Source: Amoebophrya sp. A120 (taxonomy: Eukaryota > Sar > Dinophyceae > Syndiniales > Amoebophryaceae). Taken from it: 64,000 nt of DNA. Positions 53,285 through 63,843 of this stretch are shown here, in pieces. Below the pieces are notes generated by a model. The model had not been told where the DNA came from and did not search any database. It worked only from the letters and a program-made list of their open reading frames with translations. Location of the stretch: contig CAJINV010000004.1 in NCBI GenBank assembly GCA_905178155.1, positions 7,537,707-7,601,706 on the forward strand, read 5' to 3'. The stretch's first letter is position 1, and each line of letters starts with the position of its first letter. The position numbers were made by a program, and so were the translations under genes.

Positions 53285-53545
53285 GCTGGCGCCCTTCTTT
53301 TGGTTGCCCCATGCCCTGTCGCTGCCCCACCGCGCTTCCCGTTGCCCGGGTGGCGCGCTAGGTAAGAGGCTGCGCCCCCGGCGCGTTGCTGGGCGCGGCC
53401 CTTTCCAACATCAAGAAAAAAACACAGCGAGGGCGAAAGGGCGCGCGGAGTTTCGTCGCCATTTGTTGCTGTAGTAGAGGACTGCGCGGCGCGTTAAAGC
53501 AGTGGGCCCACTTGGGGCGTGGCATAGGCAGAAGGAAAAACGCTG

Positions 53546-53815
53546 CCAGATTGTAATGCGGCACGCATGCCGCGCCGGCGGCACTACGGCGCCCCGTGTG
53601 TCACATGCCCCCAACTTCGCGGCGCCGTAAGCTGCTTCCGCTTCGGAGGCGGCGCTAGGAAAGATGCGGCCAGATACCCAGGCGGCACGCGCGCAGCGCC
53701 GGTGGTACTGCGGCCCCCCATGTGTCACATGCGCCGCGCCGCCTTCCAACTTCGCGGCGCCGCGAATTTGGTGCCCAGAATACCATGCGGCACGCGCGCA
53801 GCCCCGGGGGCATGG
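53546..53815. repeat. GC-rich imperfect tandem repeat, period about 104-124 bp
   Basis: Three units begin CCAGATTG, CCAGATAC and CCAGAATA. Each is followed by a GCGGCACGC block; the first two also share GTGTGTCACATGC or ATGTGTCACATGC and AACTTCGCGGCGCCG. A related inverted block is near 54390. Confidence 0.75.
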
Positions 53816-53947
53816 CAACACACAAATGGCCAAAATTGGCCTTCTTTGTCTCTTTTTGACCCGGCCGACTGGCCGAATCCCCACGGTATGGCCCAACTTC
53901 CCGTGCCAAAGTCTGAGGTCCGGCCGCCTCGCCAAAGTCAGACGCAA

Positions 53948-54115
53948 GACTTTCAAAAGACTTCGAAAAGACTTTGAAAAGACTTTGGAAAAGACTTCGA
54001 AAAGACTTTGAAAAGACTTTGGAAAAGACTTTGGAAAAGACTTCGAAAAGACTTCGAAAAGACTTCGAAAAGACTTTGAAAAGACTTTGAAAAGACTTTG
54101 AAAAGACTTTGAAAA
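53948..54115. repeat. Minisatellite of 15 units, 11-12 bp each
   Basis: The units are GACTTTGAAAA, GACTTCGAAAA, GACTTTCAAAA and the 12-mer GACTTTGGAAAA. The array starts just after a GACGCAAGAC sequence. A degenerate inverted version (AAAGTCTTTCCAAAG) lies at about 54199-54230. Confidence 0.95.
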
Positions 54116-54958
54116 GCGCTCCTGTTTTTGCATGGCCAAAATTGGCCATACCATAGGGCGAAGCTTTCAAAAAGCGCGCACTTCCGGGCGCTTTTCCCAA
54201 AGTCTTTCCAAAGTTTTTTCAAAGTCTTTTGAGCAGGAAAACTCGCGACTTTTCTGGCCGCAGGCAGAATCGGGCCAGGGAATTGGCTGCGTTTTTAACA
54301 CGTTCCCCGAGCGGATTCGGGCACTTTGGCCGTCCCGAACACCGCGCCATTTGGGCGAACCAACTCCCACCGTGCCCCCGGTGCGAGGCGCGTGCCGCAT
54401 GGTATTCTCTACGCAATTTTTCCGTTTCATTCATACACGGCTTCCAAACGCAGCCACTTACAAACGGATCCCGCGGTGCCGGCCGCCCATAATGGGCGGC
54501 CGGACCCGGGGCCGGCCCCGTTTCGCGCCGTAACTGTGGCGCTTGATATTGCGAAAAGCCGCCAAGCGTAGCTGCAAAAAATTTCGCCAGACCACTGCCG
54601 CAGCCGTGCCATTTTTTTCGCCGAATTACTACCGGGCGACGCCTTTCTTTTTTTGGAAGGGGACAGGGGGACTTTGCGTGAAATGCTCCCCACCAAATGT
54701 GTGCGATTTCTGTCGCGCCCATGAAGCGCAGAGCAGTCCTTTTGCTATGAGGCCAAAGAGCAAAAAAAGAAAACCCAGACGCAGCCTCCTCCTGCTGCTT
54801 TTTTTTGGGTCTGCGCGTCGTTTCCGACTTTTTTTTTCCTGCCACATACTGCCAAGAGGCTATTTTTTTTTTTCCAAGCCGGCGGGCAACTTTCTGCATT
54901 TTTTTTTCATGTGGGCGACCAAGAAAATTTAAAATTTTCAAAGTTTTTTGAAAGTCCT

Positions 54959-56422
54959 TTAAAAGTATTGCGACGCCTGAATTTCACCCGCCGTCGTCGG
55001 GGTAATAGAAGCGACACCAGCAACTGCTTGATGCCCGAGGACCCGGCGCTTGTTGTTGTTCCGCTGCTGCTCTACGACGACGTGTTTTTGTGTGTACTGC
55101 CAAAAGGGCGGCTTCCGCTTATTCCGCTGCTTGCGCGGGTTATTATTGTTCGCCGGCCCGGGCGATTGTGGCGGATCGGCGTTTTTATTGCCTTTAGCTC
55201 CTGGAGGTTCGGGTGGGCCTGGCTGGGCTTGTTGTCCACCGCCGTGGTGAACAGGAGCGTTTGCAGCTCCTGTCTGTGGTCGTACCAGGACCGCCGGTGT
55301 AGAAGTGGTCCCAACTGGTCGCGCTTTGCCTTTCCCACCGCTGGCCCCTGGCGCTGGTGCTGTTATAGTTCCTGCCTTCCTTATAATTTCCTCGTTCCTA
55401 GTCGTCCCTGGAGAAACCATTGGAGGGCCAAACGAGCTCGGCGACGCACGGGGCCCGCGACGCCGGGGCGTCGGGAGTAGTTCTTGCTGCTCGTCTAGAA
55501 GTACAATTCGGTCTCCTGTACTTTCTGTTCTTTCAGGAGGAGCATCTCTAATATTGTCATCAGCCTTCCTTGCGGCAGCGACCTCGTCTACCGATCGGCC
55601 CGCCGGCGCAATAGTACGACCTGCATTTTTTGCTTCCCGGCGTCCCGTGCTTTCTTCCCGAGCTGTGGTTCCTCGCTCCGCGACTGGAATAACATATCTC
55701 GAGCTGGACGTTGAAGGTGACGGCGCGCCGGGTTGCTGATGCTGCACTGCTAGCGAAGATGATTTTTGTTGTTCCATCTTTAATATTCCCGGCCCTCTAG
55801 TAGAAGAACTAGTGCCTTTGTTCATCATCGTCTCGTCCGCCGCCGCCGCATCCGCAGCTCCTGGTCGCATGCTGTGCTGGCCGTGACGGCTTTGATGAAG
55901 TAGAACCTCCTCTCTACTAGTACTTTCCACTCTCGAAGAACCGGCTCTTCGATCCCCAACTTGAAGAAGCGACCCTCCGGTGGTCGTCCCGGGCTCCATC
56001 GAGATGGGCGTAGGAACAAGGAAGTACTTCTGCCCCCCTTGCCGAGGCGACGGCGACGGTGAAGCACCGGCAGTGACACCCGGAGGCGCTCGTGAGGAAG
56101 AAGACGCCGCCTGCCTTGTTCCACTTCTCGGTGCTGACGCCATGAAATCCGTCTGAATTGGGGAGGGCACGAGGCGCAACGCCGGTTGGTCGAACGAAGT
56201 TGTGGATACCCGTGGCGCTGCAGGTATAATTTTATTTGCGCTGCTTTTCGCCTGCTTCGCTGGAGGCTCCGGGTCGCGTGCAGCGGCATTTTCAGGGTTG
56301 TCCACATGTGGTCGTGAGGGTTTCGGCTTTGACTTATCTTGATCTTCCCCACCGGACGGGGAGGCCTTGGAAGGACCACGACCGCGGTCTTGTTCCGGAG
56401 GGTCGTCCCGACTGCGCTTCAT
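54959..56422 (-). CDS. Intrinsically disordered hypothetical protein (487 aa)
   Basis: A single frame starts at ATG 56422 (MKRSRDDPPEQDRGRG); an open extension upstream has no ATG. Composition is Pro/Ser/Thr/Ala/Gly-rich throughout, with basic patches (KQRNKRKPPFWQYTQKHVVV) and Asn runs near the end. No domain is visible. The stop lies at the edge of the GC-rich repeat region 53285-54958. A nuclear RNA-associated role is possible from the basic patches but unsupported. No introner. Confidence 0.7.
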   Translation of the reverse strand: MKRSRDDPPEQDRGRGPSKASPSGGEDQDKSKPKPSRPHVDNPENAAARDPEPPAKQAKSSANKIIPAAPRVSTTSFDQPALRLVPSPIQTDFMASAPRSGTRQAASSSSRAPPGVTAGASPSPSPRQGGQKYFLVPTPISMEPGTTTGGSLLQVGDRRAGSSRVESTSREEVLLHQSRHGQHSMRPGAADAAAADETMMNKGTSSSTRGPGILKMEQQKSSSLAVQHQQPGAPSPSTSSSRYVIPVAERGTTAREESTGRREAKNAGRTIAPAGRSVDEVAAARKADDNIRDAPPERTESTGDRIVLLDEQQELLPTPRRRGPRASPSSFGPPMVSPGTTRNEEIIRKAGTITAPAPGASGGKGKARPVGTTSTPAVLVRPQTGAANAPVHHGGGQQAQPGPPEPPGAKGNKNADPPQSPGPANNNNPRKQRNKRKPPFWQYTQKHVVVEQQRNNNKRRVLGHQAVAGVASITPTTAGEIQASQYF

Positions 56423-58257
56423 GGTTGCACTTTCAGTGATGTTTCGTGCTGCTGAAAACACTAAACCTTCTGGTGCGCAAAACAGTGACAACTTTGCTAG
56501 GAGGAGCCCGAGCTAGTACTAGTACTACATGGCCATACTATACAGCGATAGCGAACAACTCAGTCTCAATTCAAATGTCCACAAATAGTGACCGGTACGT
56601 GAAGGAGCGAAAAATATGACTCATATTCGTTTCAAGAATCAAACAACACTAGCAACACATGAATCAGGTGAGCGGTGGAAAAACGTCCTCCGTGTTCGTA
56701 CTTACTTTAAAACGAAAGATCTGCTGTTCTTCCAACTAATCAGGAAGATCAACCGGACTTCGCTTTGCCGTTCAAAACATCCTCAAGCAGTGCCGTCCGC
56801 CGATCACAACACCCACGCGCCAAGTCAGTCAACAAATATCTTCAAAAAGGAGGCGATCAGGATCTCAAATGAAGTCGCCTTATAATTGCAACTTGAAGGA
56901 AAGTAAGGATCTTCTTTAGGCAGAGGCAGAGAGACGAAGGCACAGCAAGAAGAGCGCGCTGGCATCACTTCAAATCAGTATGGTGCTCTACAACTTGAAC
57001 ACAGTTTCATCATACAACCGACACCAGTAGGTCGGGTCGCGGTCGTTATTTTTTCCTTTGAAGCGGCGGCTCCGCATCCGCTGAATGAATACATGCCCGC
57101 GACACGGGGCTTTGCGAGGGGCGCCCCGAGGAAGCGCGCTGCCGGCCGAAGACGTGGCGCGGCGCCGGGCAAATGCACCCACACAGGCAGACACCCACGG
57201 GCGGTTGCCGGGCGAGCGGCGCGCATGGCCCGACAACCTGCCGCAGCAGCAGCAGGCGGGGTGCACATGAGATGGGACTCTCCCTGCGGGGCAAGCGTGG
57301 GGCGCCGCCCCAGGCCACGGAGGGGCCGGATCACCTGCAAACGCACTCCGGGCCGGGCGAGCTACAGGGGGCCGGCGCTGCCCACCGCGCCGGCCCGGGA
57401 GAAAGGGGGACCCGCGCGCGCCGGGGGCTCGCGGCAGGAGGCCGCCAGCCTAGCTTCGACGCCATGAAATTCCGCCGCGGTGCCGGAAGGTGGATCCCTG
57501 CCGGGCGTGCTCGACCCGAGTTACGAGGTCCGTGGCGGGGCCTGGCCCGGGCGTGCTAGACACGAGTCCACGGCTCCCGGGGGTCGACGGAGTCCCGTTT
57601 GGGTTTCCGTCGACGCGTTTACAGCTACCGTCGACGCGTTTACAGGTTGCCGCGCCGGGTTTGATGGCGCGCGCAGGAATACCATCTCGGGGTCGACATC
57701 GTCGGGGGTCCCTTCGAGAGACCCCCGAACGCGCGTGCACTGCTGCGGCATGACACGCCTTTCGTTCTTTCTTCGCCTGATTTGTTTGTATTTGTACTGA
57801 GTGCCGCAATATCAGTCTAGCTGTTCCGATTTTTCTCCGAAAGCAATGGCAGGCGCTCTAGGACACTGACGATCGACAAGAACCAAATCGCTGCTGACCT
57901 CTGTCTCTCTCACTCTCTCTCTCTCTCGGGATGGCGACCGACGGTTGGTTGCCACGCTGCGTCGGCGAAGCAGAAGACGAATACGAAGTTTCAGCTTGTC
58001 TTGCTGCATTTTCTTTTCTGGCGTGTCGTTTCAGGCGGGGGCGATAACGGTTCGTGGCCCCAGCTTAAACACGCGAAAATCCTACCTTGTTGTCGACATT
58101 GCTAGAACACTATAAAAAACAGCGGGAATTTCAGAGAACCGTGGCCGACCGTTTTCCAGCCAGCGGGCTCTCATAAAGAATTCGCGTGCGCAAGCCCACG
58201 AAACGCTGTTGCGCGCCATGTTCTTTCATACCGCTCTCGAAGATATAGTTCTTGCTA
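56423..58257. other. Intergenic with a GC-rich island at 57.05-57.75 kb
   Basis: The island has overlapping open frames in several phases, a repeated GTCGACGCGTTTACAG (near 57610 and 57630) and the 57702 hairpin. None of the frames looks like a protein. Confidence 0.6.
57702..57728. repeat. Perfect GC-rich hairpin
   Basis: The arms TCGGGGGTC and GACCCCCGA flank a 9-base loop, inside the GC island at 57.0-57.7 kb. Confidence 0.7.
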
Positions 58258-60664
58258 CTACTTGCGCGCACCTCGCGCTTCAGTTTTTTTCAAGAAGTTT
58301 TGTTCTTCTAAGTACATTAGTCCGCTACGCTTCCCGACGTCCAACTCATCGTTTCCAGAGCGTTTCTGCTGCTCCAGAAACCTTTGCCAATCTTGCTCGC
58401 TTTGGCTAATAATTGTCGCTAGCTGCCACTCGCCAACAGCCCGGTCGGCCTCCACGATTCTGACCAAGGCCTGAAACGCGGGCGCGGCGCTGAGCTCCCA
58501 ATTATCAGCCTGTTTCGTCAATAAATCCTCTTCGTCAACATTCCGCGCAAGTTTCGCTTTTCTGTTTCGCTTGGAAGATGACGGCCTCGTCGTTTTTCGT
58601 TCTGTGCCCGCGTGGAGGTCCAGGACGTGCGCTCCCAGTGCCGGCGGGTCCGCCGCAAAAACTACACGCGCTTTGTCAAACGGAGCGCTGGCAGCTTCGA
58701 GCGCACCCGTGGTCAACATCGCAGCAGCGCTACTAACTCCCGCTACAACCCCGCCGTTCTGGTACACCTCTAAAACCCGCTCCGCGACAAGCCGCCGCAG
58801 CAGTTCTGCATTTGTCTGGCCGACACCTCGCTCGAGCTCTGCTCGCAGCCCCGAGGCGGAGGACGCCGGCCCGACCACATCTTTGAACGACATCCCGTCT
58901 ACTTCGGAGCCGAGAATCCGCGCAACCCACAAGAGGAACTGAGCACCGCATGTGCGCGCCACCAGATTTACGGAAGCCGCGTCCTCGCTATCCCGCACCA
59001 GACTTCGGAGCTGCGCCACTGCTTGCGATGTAGACACATCAGAGGAGGCGTAGTCACGACTTCTACCGGCGACTGGGTCGTCCATTTCCAGCTGCGCAAA
59101 CAGGTCTGTGTAGAAATTCTCGTGAAGAACAGCTGCACCCGTGCCAGTGGTCCCGCCGTTGTGCGTGCCTCCACCCGTAGTACGATCGTTCCCTGCAGGG
59201 CCTTGTGATAGTGGGTTATCCCCGGTACGTCGGCCTGCTTCCCGCGCGTCCTGCTGCGCGGCGGAGGTGGAGACGGTGTCCACCGTGGACGCAAAGGCCT
59301 TCACCGCGTCGCGATCCGCAGCTCGGTGGTAGTGGTTCCGGTACGCAAACGCGACGTCCTCACGAATTTTCCGCACGTTCAGCTTCTGGTCGTGTTTGAA
59401 CCTTTGCCTCGCCGGAATCGTCTTCTTCTTGCTGGTCGAATGTAAGTGAACTTCTGCAGACGCTGTTGCCAATAACCCTTTATTGTTCATCTGCTTCGCT
59501 ACCACTCCTTCTCTCGACGGGGCAACATCAGGATGCTGTCGAACCACTTCTCCTCCGAGAAGCGCGGCTAGATCCAAAGCCGTCGTACGGCTCCTGCTAG
59601 GCGCAGCAGCTTTCATCCCAACAAAATCTTCTCCTAGCCACCCTCGCGAAGGTGCAGGTCGCTTGCTGGAAGAGGACAGCGCGCGGCCACCGCCACCAGG
59701 AACTAGTAAGCCTCGGCTCCTTCCACCAGCAGGTGCAGCCGAGAATACTAAACCACTTGTACGAAAACCGCCCGGCAGCTGCACGATCTTGGCTTCGTGT
59801 GGTGTCGCGCGCTCGCACCAGTTCCAGTCTCGAGAGCCGCAGGCTATGGAGCTCTCAAACGTTACGTCTACGTGTGTTCAGCTGTTAATACATGACTTGA
59901 TGTCACGCTGCAAAATATACCACAAGCCACTGTCACTTCTCAATCAAGATGCTTCGCATGACAAATTCCCGAAGAACTAAACAGCATACGAACCTTTGAT
60001 AATTTTGTGATGCGAGAGCTGCAATTTCGCATGCCCACCCTTGCATTCACTTTTGCTGTTCTTGCACTACAAATTCTCATGTAAATACAATTGTAATTGA
60101 AAATGTAGTGTTTGAGAATCTCATACAGGTCGTCGTCGACGTAACCGTCTGCGTTCTTTCTCCGTTTTCAAAATCGCAGGGCCCAGCTGCTGCAGGAAGT
60201 TCTTTTCTCGTTCTCTCCTTCACTCGCTCTGCCTCCGCTTCTGCCATCATCTCTTCAAAGATTTGCGCGGCCTGGAGTTGAAGGCGATTTTCAACACTTT
60301 TCGCAGTAGAAGTTGCTGTTCGCGCCACACCACGCAACTCCGCCTCTTTCATCCCGGCGTGGTCGCGCTGCTTATTTCGTCGTTCATTGTCTGTTCCATC
60401 TGTGCTGGCCACGCGCTGCGCATCCGTAGTAGTTGGTGGAAACTTTGATGTCCCTGAAGACGTCTTCTGTGCGCCGTCTTTCTCTTTTGCGGAAGACGGC
60501 TTTCGTTGTCCTTCTTTGAAGAGTCGTTTCCGCTCGCGTTCCTCGTTTTCGACGTCTTCGTCGTCCGGAACGAAGTCGGAATCGTCGTCTTCGTCCAGGT
60601 AGGTCTTGCCACCGATCGTCACGCCGCCTTGATGCCCGCGAGGGCGTTTGGAGGTTGAGGACAT
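58258..60664 (-). CDS. BCNT/CFDP1/Swc5-family chromatin-remodelling protein, 706 aa, 2 exons
   Basis: Exons are 60664-60126 and 59844-58258, joined by removing a family E introner; 2121 nt. The N-terminus is acidic (DEDDDSDFVPDDEDVENEER), as in CFDP1/Swc5 proteins. The C-terminus carries a BCNT-C-like block: SEQDWQRFLEQQKRSGNDEL and then GLMYLEEQNFLKKTEARGAR, with the W, the YLE-x-x-x-FL spacing and a basic end. In animals and yeast this protein is a subunit of the SRCAP/SWR1 complex that deposits H2A.Z. The protein is about twice the usual length: roughly 450 Ala/Ser/Thr-rich residues separate the two ends. The family call rests mainly on the last about 50 residues plus the acidic start. Confidence 0.68.
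59845..60125. mobile_element. Introner 45, family E
   Basis: It starts TATGGAGCTCTCAAACGTTA and ends GTTTGAGAATCTCATA. The TSD is CAGGC/CAGGT (one mismatch). Only intron of the BCNT-like gene. Confidence 0.88.
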
Positions 60665-61341
60665 GGCTTTTTGATTTCTTCGTCGAGATGAAATGGTCGT
60701 TTAAGCTTATGAACATAAAAATTGGAGCCGCTTACATTAGAATAAATGTGTATGTGGCTCTTGGTAGAAGAGTACTACTACACATCATGATCATGTTTGG
60801 AAGTATGCGACCTGCCACCTTCGTCTTTTGACGCGGTGTCGGCAGTGGTCCTTTTTATTCATGTTTGTCTGTCGAATGCGTACCGTACTTTCTTCTCTCA
60901 TACGTTCGCACCGTTTGGTGGTAGGGGTTTCGCTGGAACACTCATCCTGTACCTGTTCCAGGAAAAGAAACTTTATAAAAAGTTTGTTTCTGATTATGCT
61001 GTCGTGTAAAAAAATGTGTTAAGCTGTGGTGAGGAACTACTTAAATGTGCGGGAGCCATGTACCAAAACAGGATTAGATGATCTGAAATCTTCTGAGGAA
61101 CTTCTGATGTGGAGTTGCATCGCTATCGCAAGAAAACATCTCTATGACACTGAAAACCTTGACAACCCTGATAAAGGCAAAGTTTACCGATTGACAAAAA
61201 AGAAAAAACGCAAATTTAAGTTTATTACTGTGCATCAAAAGCTATTGGATAAAAACCTTTTAGGAACATTTTCCCCGCACAAGAAGTACTTATACAAAAA
61301 ATCGTAGAAGAAAACCGCACGAACTAGCAAAAACATCTCGA
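60665..61341. other. Intergenic, nothing recognised
   Basis: AT-rich spacer; a 93-codon Lys-rich plus-strand frame at 61026-61307 is not convincing. Confidence 0.6.
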
Positions 61342-63843
61342 TCACATTACGACGCAGTTCGTTGTCTCCTCTTCCTCTTTTGCTTTCTCCCTCGCGGCTT
61401 CCTCGCGCCTTCGCTCCATTAAATCCATCGCGAACATGCGTTTTTCCGCCTCCAACGCCCGGTTTTTTTCCTTGTTTGCTTCCCGGTACTGCGCGGCCGT
61501 GGCGAGGAATTTCAGGTCTGGCGGGTCGGTGACGAGCCCGTCCGTGCGGACCGCGCCGGCGATCACCGGGGGGAGGCTCCGCGGGGTCAGCTGCGGCGAC
61601 CCGAGTTTGTTCGCCACCGACTCGTATCAATTGCAAAAGTGTCTGGGTCTGGAAGATTGCAACTTGTCATGCTAAATCTGAATCTGTGTTGCATGATTAC
61701 CAAAGACTGTCCACTTTTGACCTAATCGAGAGGCAGTTTCTCATGCAGGATAGGCATAAAGTGATAGAACTCTCACAGAGTCTGTCATGCTAGGTCCTAC
61801 ATACCAGACCTCATGGGTCAAATAAAACCTGCATGACAAGTCTGGTACTCTTCCAGACCCACACACTTTTGCATTTGATAACTCGCGCCGAGAGGGCGGG
61901 AGGGTGGTGGTGATCACGGAGAGCTTCGTGGAGGTGGGGGAAGGGGGTTGGTTCGGGTTGTAGAAATTGTTCTTGGGGGTGGTGTTATAAAGGGGGGAGT
62001 TCTGTTGATTACTGATGGCAGTGCCCGGACTGTAGGAGGAGGAGGACCTGGTCGTGTTGAAATTATCTCCGGGCGCCGTCGGGAACCTGCTTACTACGGA
62101 GGTGCTAGGAGGACTAGGCACTCCTGTCGGTGTAGTGGAGTACGCATTTGCATGTGGTTGTTGTGCTGCGTAGTAGTTATTAACGTTGCCGTATAACGCA
62201 ACACCGCCTCTCGGTGTGGTCAGCGGTGCCACTGGACCCAGCATACTCAACATCCCGGCTCCAGCCGGGGGAGCCTGCAGACTGCCTGCGTTTGAAGATC
62301 CGGCGAAGGTAACTACATTTCCAGCTTGTGGTCTTGGCGTCAGTGACTGCACTGCGAGACCATTGACGTTCTGGCGGCCGACTGCCCCGCTATTTGTCGT
62401 GTCGTATCTGCTGCTCAGAAAATCTTTGGTACTAAACAGTTGAAGTCGCGAGGACCGTCCATTGGTGCCTCCACAACTCGCGTTGCTTGGAGCTGGCTCC
62501 GCACTCTTACTGCGTTGCTTTGTGCGGAGGAATGTTGACGTCGATGGATAATTGTTGTACACTACACCACTTGATGCAATCGGAGGACTCACTGGCGTGT
62601 GTGGGGACACCACGGATGCCAACAAACTTGGTGGCGGGGTCAAGCTCCTCTGGGTTGCGTACTGTAGATTGTGCTTCGACGCGAAGAGAACGTCGTTGTA
62701 GTGCGCAGGAGTAGCTCTACTGTCGTACCCATTCGTCATTCCAAAGCTTTCCGCGTTGGTGACAATGGAGGGGATATCAGACACGATTTTGGACCGCTCC
62801 ATGTACCGGCGGAACTTGCGTTTCTGCTCCGCATATCAAATACAAAAGTGTCTGGGTTTGGAAGATTGCGAGATTTGTCATGCTTGTCTGGCATGACCAA
62901 AACGCTTGTGATGCGTGTCAAAGTAGAGACCCTTTTGCCTGGCATGCAAAAACGCAGTTTGTCATGCGAAAAACGCAACACAAAGAGGCGCAGATATTCA
63001 TAAATATTTCTCATGCTTGCCTGTGCATTACAGAGCATTCACTATTCCCAACGCAGCATTACAAGTTTCCAGACCCAGACATTTTTGCAGTTGATACCGC
63101 ACTATAGTCCGCGGCAGAGGTGGGATCGGCGAAATTGATTTTCGCCTGGGGAAAGGGGACCTGGATGGGCGACACGATGTTCTGTCGATTCGCGGAAAAA
63201 TCCTTGATCAGTGGCTGTTTCTTGTTCTTCGAGTTCATCACGATTATTCCGTTCGACGACGACGCGGCCCCGCTCAGTTGTAGTCCGAGTCCCTCAACAG
63301 AGTTGTTATTATCGAGAAAATTGTTTCTGCTGAAGAGATCAGTGTTTGCACCCGGTCCTCCCGGGGGAGATGCTACGGTGCCCGGAGAGAGGGTTCGCTT
63401 GGAGGAGTTCGCGATGGTCTCGGTGTCGAACAAGAATTCTGTGTTGTTTGTTCCAGGAAAAGAAGATGAACCAGGACCAGGAGGATTATTGTTCACGATT
63501 TCCGCCAACTTCAAAGCCACGTCGCGATCGTGGACAGCGATATGCATTGCAAAAGTATCGTACTTCTCGTATTAATCATTTATTAATCGCAATCATGCAA
63601 TACAAATTTCTTTCTCAAGCCAAATCCGCATCACAAGTTTCATTTCTCATGCTGAGCAAATTTGTCATGCGATTACTGATAGTACGATTACGATATAGTT
63701 TTACACTGCATAAGCGATGTTTTTCTGCAGCCCCTGTCGCACATTTGCGGCGGTGACACAGCCGGCTTTCAACCGTTGCACGGAGTTTTCGTTCAACGTG
63801 TCCATCACGTCCGGTTGCGGAAACATGTTGCTAATCTGCAGAC
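61342..63843 (-). CDS. Hypothetical CaaX-box protein, 3' part of gene (continues past the right edge)
   Basis: Exons in the window are 63843-63713, 63540-63097, 62833-61881 and 61624-61342, separated by introners; a further introner begins at 63844. The product includes MFPQPDVMDTLNENSVQRLK, GLQKNIAVHDRDVALKLAEI, long Ser/Thr/Pro/Asn-rich disordered stretches, a helical Glu/Arg/Lys-rich segment (REANKEKNRALEAEKRMFAM) and the C-terminus TTNCVVM. C-V-V-M fits a CaaX prenylation signal; Met at the last place favours farnesylation. A membrane-tethered protein is likely. The family is not recognised and the N-terminus is missing. Confidence 0.8.
61625..61880. mobile_element. Introner 46, family A (forward)
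   Basis: It starts TATCAATTGCAAAAGTGTCT and ends ACTTTTGCATTTGATA. The TSD is ACTCG. Intron of the CaaX-box gene. Confidence 0.92.
62834..63096. mobile_element. Introner 47, family A
   Basis: It starts TATCAAATACAAAAGTGTCT and ends TTTTTGCAGTTGATA. The TSD is CCGCA. CaaX-box gene. Confidence 0.92.
63541..63712. mobile_element. Introner 48, family B
   Basis: It starts TATGCATTGCAAAAGTATCG; the right end is degenerate (AGTTTTACACTGCATA). The TSD is AGCGA. CaaX-box gene. Confidence 0.9.

Larger units (their letters stand above)
53285..54958. other. GC-rich repeat island with homopolymer runs
   Basis: Contains the GC tandem repeat, the GACTTTGAAAA minisatellite and, at 54.6-54.95 kb, many T and A runs. 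The long frames here are repeat translations. Confidence 0.75.

Noticed and set aside
53411-54154. 247-codon minus-strand frame with Phe/Ser/Lys repeats
   Set aside because: The repeat peptide is the translation of the GACTTTGAAAA minisatellite; other phases are open too.
57093-57559. Overlapping plus-strand frames of 124 and 128 codons
   Set aside because: Open in several phases in a GC island; Arg/Gly/Ala-rich and without domain features.
61026-61307. 93-codon plus-strand frame
   Set aside because: Lys-rich, AT-driven composition, wrong strand, no motif.
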